From: Bin55 sp964572845
Lineage (GTDB): Bacteria > Pseudomonadota > Gammaproteobacteria > Pseudomonadales > Azotimanducaceae
DNA length: 64,000 nt
NCBI GenBank assembly: GCA_964572845.1
Contig: CAZNFX010000002.1
Coordinates: 288,648-352,647 of the forward strand
Direction of reading: 5' to 3'
Below the pieces are notes generated by a model, which worked only from the letters and a program-made list of their open reading frames with translations, did not search any database and was not told the DNA's origin. A program made the translations under genes and the position numbers. Of the stretch, positions 1-8,401 are shown one piece after another. Each line of letters starts with the position of its first letter. Positions within the stretch are counted from its first letter, which is position 1.

Positions 1-59
1 AACCGCAACAAAACACCGTCGCAAATAAAATGTCTGTGGGCTGTACACAAGAAGTTGAC

Positions 60-461
60 ATGGCGCGTTCTATACCCACGATTCTCAACCACATTTCCAT
101 TGGCACCAACGACTTGGACAAGGCGTTGAAGTTCTATGACGCAGTGATGGCCACAATCGGCGCATCTCGTCAGCTGGATATTCCAAATATCGCTGTGGCC
201 TACGGCAAGCAATTTCCTGAGTTTTGGGTACAACGACCGCTCGATGGGGAGAAGGCAACTTGTGCCAACGGTGCTCACTGCTCTTTTCACGCTCCATCTG
301 TTGAGGCCGTGCATGCGTTTTACGATGCGGCCATCGCCGAGGGCGGAACAAGCGATGGTGAACCCGGTCCCCGACCCATGTATGGACCGAACTACTATGG
401 CTGTTTTGTGCGCGATTTGGACGGTCACAAGATAGAAACGAATCTTCTTTCGTTGGATTGA
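60..461 (+). CDS. VOC (glyoxalase/bleomycin-resistance fold) family protein
   Basis: A 133-residue single-domain protein of the vicinal oxygen chelate superfamily. It opens with the typical first strand ILNHISIGTNDLDKALKFYD, an His that would be a metal ligand, and ends with a second conserved strand (YYGCFVRDLDGHKIE) whose Glu is the usual last metal ligand. The length fits a one-domain VOC protein that would dimerise. An ATG lies at position 30, but the start at 60 puts the conserved strand near the N-terminus, so I prefer it. The substrate cannot be read from sequence; members include lactoylglutathione lyases, dioxygenases and resistance proteins. The next gene follows on the same strand after 55 bases, so co-transcription is possible. 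Confidence 0.8.
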   Translation: MARSIPTILNHISIGTNDLDKALKFYDAVMATIGASRQLDIPNIAVAYGKQFPEFWVQRPLDGEKATCANGAHCSFHAPSVEAVHAFYDAAIAEGGTSDGEPGPRPMYGPNYYGCFVRDLDGHKIETNLLSLD

Positions 462-516
462 GTGACCAGAAACTCATTTGATTTGAACGAATTGCCAGAC
501 AGGGCGTTGTCACGAA

Positions 517-2124
517 ATGCCTAGACCTACGGAACGAAGAAGCTTCTGGACATGGGGCTACGTTTCCGACGAACCCTCCAACGAGGATCGGCTCAAGGCT
601 GCGAAGTCGATTTCGCAGCGTTTAGGTCGGGAGATCACACCTCCCAGAATTCCGAATATTGAAGAAATAGAACTGCGCAAGCCACGTTTGGCGGTTCCTT
701 CTCGATTGAGCGACGTCGTGACTGCTGATCAGTCCGAACGGGTCACCCACACTTTTGGCGGGCATTCCACGGAGCTCCTCGCCGCGATCCGCGGTAACTT
801 TCCAAGCCCACCGGATGCAGTTGCTCATCCGCGCAACCGAGACGAGCTAGAGTCGGTCTTGGATTGGTGTTCTTCAAATCGCATTTGTGCGATTCCCTAC
901 GGTGGCGGCACAAGCGTCGTATGGGGATTGAATGTTCCAGAGACTTGCGACGCTGCAGTCTCCATTGACATGGATTGCATGTGCGAAGTGCTTGAGGTCG
1001 ATCAAGTCAGCCGAGCAGCGAGGGTACAAGCCGGGATCCTGGGACCACACCTAGAAGATGCGTTGAGACCTCGGGGCCTCACTTTGCGACACTTTCCACA
1101 GAGCTTTCCTTGGTCCACAGTAGGCGGATGGATTGCGACTCGTTCAGGTGGACACTACGCGACGAACCACACCCACATAGACGACTTTGTAGAGAGTGTG
1201 ACGATGCTAAGTCCAAAAGGATGGTTCGAATCTCGCAGATTGCCGGGCAGTGGAGCTGGACCAAGCCCTGATCGAATGATTCTTGGATCGGAGGGAATTT
1301 TCGGGATCATTTCCGATGCCTGGCTGCGTCTGCAAAAGCGTCCCACCTATCGGGCATCTTTGGGAGCAAAATTCTCTTCATGGGAAAAGGGCACCGAAGC
1401 AGTACGAGCTGTTGTCCAGGCGAAGCTTTGGCCCGCGAACTTGAGGATTCTCGACCCGGTCGAAGCCGCCCTCAACGCTGGATTGGATGGAACCAAATCT
1501 CTACTGATTCTAGGATTTGAATCGGGAGATGTTTCCCAACAGGCATCAATCGAAACGGCGGCCGAAATCCTTCGCGACCATGGCGGCGAGTTCGAACAAG
1601 ACGACATACTCATCGCCGATGGCTCGGGTCGCGCAACAGGTCGAGGGGGCAACGTAGGCGCATGGCGTCAATCGTTTATTGGAGTCAATGCAGGAGTCGG
1701 TTTGGGGCTTGGCTTGCTGTCTGATACTTTCGAGACCGCGATCACATGGGACCAGTGGCCTAGCTTTGATGCTCACATTCGAGACAAAGTGGGTTCTGTA
1801 TTGCGCGAAGTGCTCGGTGAGACCTCGACATTGGCGTGTAGATTCACCCATGTATATCCTGATGGGCCTGCTCCCTACTATTCATTCAGCGGCCCTGTTC
1901 CCATCGGCGAGGAATTCAAGCATTGGAAGATCATCAAAGATGCGGCCAACGAAGCAATCATTGCCGCTGGCGGGACGATTACACACCACCATGCGGTTGG
2001 AAGAATGCACAAGTCGGGTTGGGAGAAGCAGACTCCCACCGGCTACGATCAGGTGTTGCGTGCAGTCAAGCGGGAGCTTGACCCTAATGGCATTCTAAAT
2101 CCAGGTGTGTTGGTAGACCCCTGA
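517..2124 (+). CDS. FAD-binding oxidase, alkyl-DHAP synthase-like
   Basis: A 535-residue flavoprotein of the FAD-linked oxidase family with a vanillyl-alcohol-oxidase-type FAD domain. The N-terminal segment (FWTWGYVSDEP) and the FAD-binding stretch with IPYGGGTSVVWGLN near residue 130 resemble alkyldihydroxyacetonephosphate synthase and bacterial relatives. A second FAD-contacting segment (PWSTVGGWIATRSGGHYA) follows near residue 200. The C-terminus has HHHAVGRMHK and ends in DPNGILNPGVL, which is typical of the family. The bacterial relatives mostly have unknown substrates, so an ether-lipid role is only a possibility. It ends 10 bases from the stop of the convergent hydrolase gene. Family assignment is firm and substrate is not. 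Confidence 0.82.
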   Translation: MPRPTERRSFWTWGYVSDEPSNEDRLKAAKSISQRLGREITPPRIPNIEEIELRKPRLAVPSRLSDVVTADQSERVTHTFGGHSTELLAAIRGNFPSPPDAVAHPRNRDELESVLDWCSSNRICAIPYGGGTSVVWGLNVPETCDAAVSIDMDCMCEVLEVDQVSRAARVQAGILGPHLEDALRPRGLTLRHFPQSFPWSTVGGWIATRSGGHYATNHTHIDDFVESVTMLSPKGWFESRRLPGSGAGPSPDRMILGSEGIFGIISDAWLRLQKRPTYRASLGAKFSSWEKGTEAVRAVVQAKLWPANLRILDPVEAALNAGLDGTKSLLILGFESGDVSQQASIETAAEILRDHGGEFEQDDILIADGSGRATGRGGNVGAWRQSFIGVNAGVGLGLGLLSDTFETAITWDQWPSFDAHIRDKVGSVLREVLGETSTLACRFTHVYPDGPAPYYSFSGPVPIGEEFKHWKIIKDAANEAIIAAGGTITHHHAVGRMHKSGWEKQTPTGYDQVLRAVKRELDPNGILNPGVLVDP

Positions 2125-2134
2125 ACTGAGTGCG

Positions 2135-3058
2135 TTACCCTTCCTCGCTTGTGAGTTGCCTAGCGAGCCAGTCCACAAGCGCTTCGTCGATCTTCTTTGG
2201 TCGATCCTGCTGAACAAAGTGACCTGCTCCGGGAATCGTGACCAGAGTCAAGTCTTGCTCCAACCAGTTCCAAGTGCCGTTCAACGCACCAGGCAGCAAC
2301 GCCGTATCGTCCAATCCATGAAACATTAGGACGGGACACTTCACCTTTGGCATTGCCGCCGGCAACAGGTTTTGTTGGTTCGAGTCGTCGGGTCTCGGAT
2401 AGTTTGCTTTGTAGTAGTTGAGCATAGATTCGAAATTCGATCTGTCGAACGCTTCGATGTACCGCTCGCGAGCGCTTTCGTCCCGAACCCAACCTGCTAA
2501 CGCTTGAGATGTCAGATTTTCGTGAGCGTCCGGTTTTTGAAAATCGAAGGCGTAGGTGCTATTTCTGCGCTGTTCTGGATTGTTGGCAATTTCTCGAGCC
2601 AATCCTGCGGGATGTGGGAGGTTCAGAATCACCAGCAGGTCGACTGCGTCAGGATGCGTCATGGCAATGTTCCACGCGATTGCTCCGCCCCAATCATGGC
2701 CTACGACCACCGCCGAGTCTCGTTCCTCTGCTGCAATTACGGTTTGAATATCACTCACGAGCAGAGGCATGGAGTAGGATTCCACGCCTTCCGGTTGATC
2801 GGACAGGTTGTAGCCACGAAGATCTACAGCAACGACGCGGTAGTCCGACTTCAAAGCTTCGATTTGTGATCGCCAGGTGTACCAAAAATCTGGAAATCCA
2901 TGGATCATGACCACCAAGGGACCGTCCGCAGGACCAGTTGCGACGTAGTGAATGCTCACGCCATCGTTGTCTGCGTATTTGTTCTCTACCGTTTCGTACA
3001 AATCAGCCATTAATGAGATTGAACCTACTGCAAGCAGGCAGGATACTAACAGTCGCAT
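2135..3058 (-). CDS. Alpha/beta hydrolase, epoxide hydrolase-like, exported
   Basis: A 307-residue alpha/beta hydrolase. The oxyanion segment HGFPDFWYTW and the nucleophile elbow VVGHDWGGAIAW, with Asp instead of Ser as nucleophile, are typical of soluble epoxide hydrolases and related dehalogenases. The catalytic His is probably in GAGHFVQQDRP near the C-terminus. The start at 3058 is chosen because AGAGGA lies just upstream and because the first 18 residues (MRLLVSCLLAVGSISLMA) look like a signal peptide, suggesting periplasmic location. It follows the thiolase gene by 23 bases on the same strand, so the two are probably one transcript. Substrate unknown. Confidence 0.82.
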   Translation of the reverse strand: MRLLVSCLLAVGSISLMADLYETVENKYADNDGVSIHYVATGPADGPLVVMIHGFPDFWYTWRSQIEALKSDYRVVAVDLRGYNLSDQPEGVESYSMPLLVSDIQTVIAAEERDSAVVVGHDWGGAIAWNIAMTHPDAVDLLVILNLPHPAGLAREIANNPEQRRNSTYAFDFQKPDAHENLTSQALAGWVRDESARERYIEAFDRSNFESMLNYYKANYPRPDDSNQQNLLPAAMPKVKCPVLMFHGLDDTALLPGALNGTWNWLEQDLTLVTIPGAGHFVQQDRPKKIDEALVDWLARQLTSEEG

Positions 3059-3081
3059 GATATTTCCTCTATTTCCATGTT

Positions 3082-4560
3082 TTATGCCAAGACTCTTACT
3101 TGACCCTCCGAGCTCAATCGTACAGGTCTTCCGCAAAATTCCTCTGTTGTCATTCCTAGCAGAATATTCGGATCGGTAGTGTTCGCCCATGTCCGGTTGT
3201 CATCTGCCGTCCGGCATGCGATATGCCCAATTGCGGGATCAAATCCGTTGTACATGACGGTATAGCCTTCGATCCATCCATCGCCAGCATAGGAATCCAG
3301 AACCGATCTTGACGGAAGAGCGTCGATTTCTTCCTGAACGCTTGCAAATCGAAATGGCTTGGTGGGCGGTTCGCTTCCATACAGTCCATGAACGTGCTTG
3401 TAGATGTTGCCTCCATTCGCAGTGACGAGCCCCTTGCCGTTTGGTGTCTCTCTGAGCAGCTCCACGGTGCGGGCGATGCTGTGCATCACATAGTTGTTGA
3501 GTGGGCCGCCGCCGAAGGTCAGACCTCCAGTCACCGTCAGGGGGCGTTCTTCCGGCAATCCGTATTCTGCGGCCGCAACCTGCACTGCTGAGGGAAAGCA
3601 GCTGTAGAGATCGACATAGTTGAGGTCATCAGTTTCCGTATCCGTCATTTCGAGTAGCTTCTGGCCCACCTTGCGAATTCCGGGAGAGGTGTAGAACTCC
3701 TCGCGAACAGATGCAGAGAAGTGGTCGTAGCCTTTCACGCCAGCCAGAGGGTAGATCCACTTTTCTTGGGGAATGCCCAACTCACGGGCTTTCTTGACCG
3801 ACGCCATCAGCAAGGACGCCCCCATGTTTACCGACATGTTCGCGTTCATGAATTTGGTGTAGGGAAAACTTATGGGTCTGTTCGATGCAGTAGGTGTGCG
3901 GATTTCTTCTGCTGACATGTCGTGCTGGACCCATGCGTTTGGGTTCGACTGAGCGACGTCGTTGAATCGAGACCAGAGCTCGGACACGCGACCGATGTGT
4001 GCATCCATGCTTTCGCCACGGTGATACCTGATGGAGTTGTCGTACATGGGATAGACCTGAATGGCGCGATTTATTCCCTTGGCGACCTCAAACTTGTGGT
4101 GTTCGGGTTGTTGTTCGGCACCCACGATCTTGTCGTAGCTGCCCTTTGCATTGGAATAAGGAAGCGAGGTGCCCAGTCTCCTCGCCTTGGTTGCGGAGTT
4201 GCCGTTCTCAGCTCCGGTAATAACCACCAAGTCGAGTCCGTCGTGAAGGATTTCGAGGGACGTCTCATTGATCATCGCTTGATTCTGGTTGCCGCCAATG
4301 AGAGTTCCGACGGTTTCAGCGTCGGCTGCTCCCATTTTTTGCGCAAGAGCCGCCGCAGGATTCTGATAGGGCCACATTCCCCGAATGACGCGTACTGATT
4401 GAACGTCGTGAAGACAGTTCTCGATGCCGCAATCTCGCGCTGCTGACTGTGTCGCTCGCCACATCATTTCGAGAGGTTCCAGTGCATCATCGAGATCTTC
4501 GATGCGGTTGAGAATCTGTCCCACTCCAACCAATACTGGAGTGCGCTCAGGCAAGTCCAT
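3082..4560 (-). CDS. SCP2-type acetyl-CoA acetyltransferase (thiolase-like)
   Basis: A 492-residue thiolase-superfamily protein of the kind annotated acetyl-CoA acetyltransferase or SCP-x-like thiolase. It starts RTPVLVGVGQ, has the conserved glycine-rich segment VTGGLTFGGGPLNNY in the second half, and carries an extra C-terminal stretch of about 100 residues that looks like the OB-fold domain found in this subfamily. These enzymes act on CoA thioesters, but many lack a biosynthetic-thiolase Cys and their exact reaction is uncertain. The gene runs away from a carboxyltransferase gene on the opposite strand, with a roughly 170-base shared promoter region between them, and is followed closely by the epoxide-hydrolase-like gene. 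Confidence 0.82.
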   Translation of the reverse strand: MDLPERTPVLVGVGQILNRIEDLDDALEPLEMMWRATQSAARDCGIENCLHDVQSVRVIRGMWPYQNPAAALAQKMGAADAETVGTLIGGNQNQAMINETSLEILHDGLDLVVITGAENGNSATKARRLGTSLPYSNAKGSYDKIVGAEQQPEHHKFEVAKGINRAIQVYPMYDNSIRYHRGESMDAHIGRVSELWSRFNDVAQSNPNAWVQHDMSAEEIRTPTASNRPISFPYTKFMNANMSVNMGASLLMASVKKARELGIPQEKWIYPLAGVKGYDHFSASVREEFYTSPGIRKVGQKLLEMTDTETDDLNYVDLYSCFPSAVQVAAAEYGLPEERPLTVTGGLTFGGGPLNNYVMHSIARTVELLRETPNGKGLVTANGGNIYKHVHGLYGSEPPTKPFRFASVQEEIDALPSRSVLDSYAGDGWIEGYTVMYNGFDPAIGHIACRTADDNRTWANTTDPNILLGMTTEEFCGRPVRLSSEGQVRVLA

Positions 4561-4734
4561 AATTTGCGTTAGTCTTTAGCTGCTAAGTTGCATTCAAGCC
4601 TAGCAACGTCGTTCGTTGTTGTGTCTCACCAAACTTGGGTGATTAGTGTAGCCATGTTGGCTAAACGCTGAAGCGAGGCTGGCTTGCATCTGAGGCATCG
4701 CACAGTTGGCATTCACGAGTTGAGAGGAACATTC

Positions 4735-6345
4735 ATGCACATATTCCCGTCTCGAATCAGTTCGCGCGATTCAGAGTTCAAAGCGAACTTCCAGGCCAAC
4801 CGCAAGCTGAGTTGTCAATTGAGCGATCTTCTCGATACGCTGTCGCTCGGAGGAGACGAGCGTTCTCGCCAACGACATGTTCAACGTGGCAAGTTGTTGC
4901 CGAGGGAACGGGTGAAAGCGCTGCTTGACCCTGACTCTCCCTATGTCGAATTCTCCCCGATGGCGGGATATCGAGTCTACGATGACGAGGTGCCGGGAGG
5001 CGGGTTGATATCCGGAATCGGCTACGTTCGTGAAACTCCCTGTGTGATTATTGCGAACGATGCCACCGTAAAGGGCGGTACCTACTTCCCGGTGACGGTC
5101 AAGAAGCATCTTCGCGCACAGGAAATTGCGCTGGAGAATAGGTTGCCGTGCATTTACCTTGTCGACTCTGGAGGCGCGTTTCTCCCTCTTCAATCCGAAG
5201 TGTTCCCCGACAGAGAGCATTTCGGGCGAATCTTCTACAACCAAGCGACCATGTCTGCTGCTGCAATTCCGCAAATTGCGGTAGTAATGGGTTCCTGCAC
5301 GGCTGGTGGGGCTTATGTACCTGCTATGTGCGACCAAACCATCATCGTAAAGGAGCAAGGCACGATTTTCCTGGGAGGTCCGCCCCTTGTGAAGGCGGCG
5401 ACTGGAGAAGAAGTGGACCCGGAGGAACTGGGTGGAGGCGACGTGCACACCCGACTTTCCGGCGTGGCCGACTATCTAGCTGAGAACGACGAACATGCGC
5501 TGGGTCTTGTGAGGCAGATTGTCGCAGACAGCAATCTTGAGGTCCCAATGCCCAGCGGCGGTAGGTCATTCAAAGAACCCATCTACGATCCCGAAGAAAT
5601 CTATGGCATCTTGCCGACGGATCCTCGAGTTCCCTACGACGTTCGGGAGGTTGTCGCTCGAATTGTCGACGGCTCAGAGTTCAACGAGTTCAAGCCTAGA
5701 TATGGAGATACGTTGGTCTGTGCGTTTGCCACTCTGTGCGGCATGCCCATTGCGATTCTCGCCAACAATGGGATTCTCTTTTCCGAAACAGCGCTCAAAG
5801 CGGCACACTTCATTCAATTGGCCGATCGGCGGGGCGTGCCTCTGGTGTTTCTGCAGAACATCAGCGGGTTCATGGTCGGCAAGGAATACGAGAACGCTGG
5901 AATAGCCAAGGATGGGGCGAAGATGGTTACGGCGGTCGCATGTGCTCGCGTGCCCAAGTTCACGATCATGATCGGGGGCTCCTTTGGAGCAGGAAACTAT
6001 GCGATGTGTGGGCGGGCTTATGGGGCGCGAATGCTCTTCAGCTGGCCGAATGCCCGGATTTCCGTGATGGGCGGCGAACAAGCCGCCCAGGTGCTTGCGA
6101 CAGTGCGGCGGGACAGCTTGAACGCTCGCGGTGTAGAGTGGTCGTCGGAAGACGAAACCAGTTTCAAGAACGAAATTCGGGATCAGTACGAGTCTGAGGG
6201 ACACCCCTACTTCGCCAGCGCAAGACTGTGGGACGATGGCGTGATTGACCCGATCGACACGAGGCACGTTCTCAGTGTTGCGCTGCAATGCGCCGGAACG
6301 AAGCCTGCCCCGCATGATTCAAGATTTGGAATCTTCCGAATGTAG
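4735..6345 (+). CDS. Acyl-CoA carboxylase carboxyltransferase (beta) subunit
   Basis: A 536-residue carboxyltransferase of the methylcrotonyl-/geranyl-/propionyl-CoA carboxylase family. It transfers CO2 from carboxybiotin to an acyl-CoA. Family segments include LPRERVKALLDPDSP, the acyl-CoA pocket VDSGGAFLPLQ, MGSCTAGGAYVPAMCD and the second oxyanion region GGSFGAGNYAMCGRAY. The VDSGGAFLP pattern and overall length favour the MccB/AtuC-like group over propionyl-CoA carboxylase. The start at 4735 has GAGAGG at proper spacing; an in-frame ATG at 4684 is less likely. The partner biotin-carboxylase/BCCP subunit and an isovaleryl-CoA dehydrogenase are not adjacent, so the substrate remains unassigned. 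Confidence 0.88.
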   Translation: MHIFPSRISSRDSEFKANFQANRKLSCQLSDLLDTLSLGGDERSRQRHVQRGKLLPRERVKALLDPDSPYVEFSPMAGYRVYDDEVPGGGLISGIGYVRETPCVIIANDATVKGGTYFPVTVKKHLRAQEIALENRLPCIYLVDSGGAFLPLQSEVFPDREHFGRIFYNQATMSAAAIPQIAVVMGSCTAGGAYVPAMCDQTIIVKEQGTIFLGGPPLVKAATGEEVDPEELGGGDVHTRLSGVADYLAENDEHALGLVRQIVADSNLEVPMPSGGRSFKEPIYDPEEIYGILPTDPRVPYDVREVVARIVDGSEFNEFKPRYGDTLVCAFATLCGMPIAILANNGILFSETALKAAHFIQLADRRGVPLVFLQNISGFMVGKEYENAGIAKDGAKMVTAVACARVPKFTIMIGGSFGAGNYAMCGRAYGARMLFSWPNARISVMGGEQAAQVLATVRRDSLNARGVEWSSEDETSFKNEIRDQYESEGHPYFASARLWDDGVIDPIDTRHVLSVALQCAGTKPAPHDSRFGIFRM

Positions 6346-6449
6346 AAGTGGTAGAGCGACACTTTATTCCACGGGAACACTCAAGACCCAATCGCCGTAG
6401 CAACTATCTATAAAATTGGTTACGGTTTAGTCACACCGCACACTCAAAC

Positions 6450-7136
6450 ATGAAGAAATCTATTGGTCTACTTGTCTTGGTGTGGATGTTTGCATGGATG
6501 CCCCACACGAACGCCGAGGACATCGAAATATCGGCAAATGTAACCCTATCGTCGGACTACTCGTTCCGAGGCTGGTCACAGACGACCCGCGACCCGGCGA
6601 TCCAAGGCGGCTTTGACGTCGAGTTTGAAGAGGGATTCTCGCTTGGCACCTGGGCTTCGAACGTAAATTTTGGGTCGAGCACGACCATGGAATGGGATTT
6701 GTATGCGGGGTACTCCTCTTCCTTTAACGACGATGTCAGTTGGAGCGTATCGGTTATTCGCTTCGAATACCCCAGTGAAGGTGATGCCTTCGACTATGTC
6801 GAACTTGGCGGCAGCGTGTCTTATATGTCATTCACAGCAGGCTTGATGCTGTCTCCATCGTATTTGGGAGACAATGGACCCTCGTTTCAATATCCCTATT
6901 TCGATTACTCGAGGGAATTGAATGACGATGTCACGTTCGACTTTCATGTTGGACTTAGCATGGTGGACGAAGACGACTTCTTTGGTGATGGCAATGACAG
7001 CTACATCGACTTCAGCGCTTCTCTCACAACGCCATTCAATGGGATCGACATATCGGCTGCGATCGTTGGAACCAATCTCGACGATACTCCGGATACAGAG
7101 CCACGGCTCGTAGTCTCTTTCTCGAAGAGTCTCTGA
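6450..7136 (+). CDS. TorF-like putative porin, copy 1
   Basis: A 228-residue outer-membrane beta-barrel candidate of the TorF family. A signal peptide (MKKSIGLLVLVWMFAWMPHTNA, cleavage before ED) is followed by the family hallmark SANVTLSSDYSFRGWSQTT and GGFDVEF. The remainder alternates hydrophobic and polar residues as in transmembrane beta strands and ends VVSFSKSL with no further domain. The exact substrate of this family is not known. A near-identical-length paralogue starts 332 bases downstream on the same strand, so this is a tandem duplication. An AT-rich TATAAA lies about 35 bases upstream and may be part of the promoter. Confidence 0.82.
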   Translation: MKKSIGLLVLVWMFAWMPHTNAEDIEISANVTLSSDYSFRGWSQTTRDPAIQGGFDVEFEEGFSLGTWASNVNFGSSTTMEWDLYAGYSSSFNDDVSWSVSVIRFEYPSEGDAFDYVELGGSVSYMSFTAGLMLSPSYLGDNGPSFQYPYFDYSRELNDDVTFDFHVGLSMVDEDDFFGDGNDSYIDFSASLTTPFNGIDISAAIVGTNLDDTPDTEPRLVVSFSKSL

Positions 7137-7468
7137 TACACATTCCACTCGAAGCCCTTTGTCGGTTCTCTAGAGTGGTAGCCTGGCTAGAAGTTGTGGT
7201 AGTCAACTATTAGAAGACTACCGGGACACTCTTGTGTGTCTAGTGGATGGACACGACTAAGTACCCCCAGACTTTGGCGAAACGCTTCGTTTGGAAGAGG
7301 TGCGGTTGAACAGATGCGACAAGTCGCATCGCTCGATTTGATTGATCTGAATCCTACGAAATTAGCTTCGGAGCGCTTGTGTGCCCTTGGCCAATTCGCA
7401 GCCAAGAAGTAAGGCAACCGCCAACAACATTGTTTGGGAAGAATGCAACTGTACTCGCTAGAGAATCC
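7137..7468 (+). other. Intergenic region between porin copies
   Basis: This 332-base stretch separates the two porin genes and holds no convincing gene. It has a short inverted repeat, GGTAGTC (7198-7204) with GACTACC (7216-7222), and a second weak one with GTGTC (7236-7240) and GACAC (7250-7254). Neither is followed by a T-run. The upstream sequences of the two porin copies do not resemble each other, so only the coding part appears to have been kept similar after duplication. Confidence 0.5.
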
Positions 7469-8155
7469 ATGAAGAAGACGTTTGCGTTTTTTGTTGTAGT
7501 TTGGACGCAAGTGTGTGTGCCTAATGCGATCGGCGAGGACTTCGAGACATCGGCAAATGTAACGCTCACCTCGGACTACACGTCTCGCGGTTGGTCTCAG
7601 ACAACTCGTGACCCTGCAATTCAAGGTGGGTTCGACATGGAATTTAAAGAGGGATTCTCGATTGGTACATGGGCTTCGAACGTGAATCTTGGGTCGAGCA
7701 CAACAATGGAATGGAGTCTGTATGCCAGTTATTCCTATTCCTTCAGTGACGACGCCACGTGCAAGGTAACAGTGTTTAGGATGGAATTTCCAAGTGAGGG
7801 TGATGCGTTCGATTTTGTCGAATTTGATGGCAGCATCACCTTCAAGTCTCTCACGACTGGATTGACGCTGTCCCCGTCATATTCGGGCGCCAACGGTCCG
7901 TTCTTTCATTACCCCTACGTTCAGTACTCGACAGTCATAAGGGAGGATCTCACGCTCGATCTCCACATAGGCTTAAATAAGGTTGATACCGACGATTACT
8001 TCGGCGTTGGGCACGATAGCTACCTCGACTTCAGCGCTTCTGTCACTAGGCCGTTCCATGGAATCGAGGTTTCCGCTGCGCTTGTTGGGACGAATTTAGA
8101 CGACAGTCCCGACACGGAAGCTAGGATCGTGGTCTCGCTATCCAAGAGCTTGTGA
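7469..8155 (+). CDS. TorF-like putative porin, copy 2
   Basis: A 228-residue paralogue of the preceding gene, identical in length. It shares the same layout: signal peptide MKKTFAFFVVVWTQVCVPNAIG, then ETSANVTLTSDYTSRGWSQ, a block TTRDPAIQGGFD that is identical in both copies, and the same C-terminal SLSKSL. Differences are concentrated in the middle, mostly in stretches expected to be extracellular loops. The start at 7469 aligns with copy 1; an in-frame start at 7379 would add a non-homologous 30 residues. Substrate unknown. Confidence 0.82.
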   Translation: MKKTFAFFVVVWTQVCVPNAIGEDFETSANVTLTSDYTSRGWSQTTRDPAIQGGFDMEFKEGFSIGTWASNVNLGSSTTMEWSLYASYSYSFSDDATCKVTVFRMEFPSEGDAFDFVEFDGSITFKSLTTGLTLSPSYSGANGPFFHYPYVQYSTVIREDLTLDLHIGLNKVDTDDYFGVGHDSYLDFSASVTRPFHGIEVSAALVGTNLDDSPDTEARIVVSLSKSL

Positions 8156-8190
8156 ATTGAGTTCGCACAAGGACTGAGCAAGACTCAATT
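8155..8190 (+). terminator. Possible weak terminator after porin copy 2
   Basis: A perfect 8-base inverted repeat, AATTGAGT (8155-8162) and ACTCAATT (8183-8190), spans the porin stop codon and is followed by TTG. The 20-base loop and short T-run make it weak, so this is only a possibility. Confidence 0.25.
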
Positions 8191-8401
8191 TTGAATCGTT
8201 GATGCATGTGGAAGGCTGCAATCCACCAGTCAACATGTTAGAGCGACGACTTTCCCAGTCTTTTGGATTCGCTGGTGAAGTGCATTCAAAGTCCGGTGAA
8301 GGATTTCCGCTGAGTAGGCTCAATGCAGAGCGTAAAAACGATTAAGATAGCCTGAATCACTGATGCTAGGAAAGTTGCACTCTGGCAGTGAGTGCTCAAG
8401 T

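Noticed and set aside
4771..5448. 225-codon minus-strand frame inside the carboxyltransferase gene
   Set aside because: The plus strand encodes conserved carboxyltransferase motifs throughout; the other frame is a shadow.
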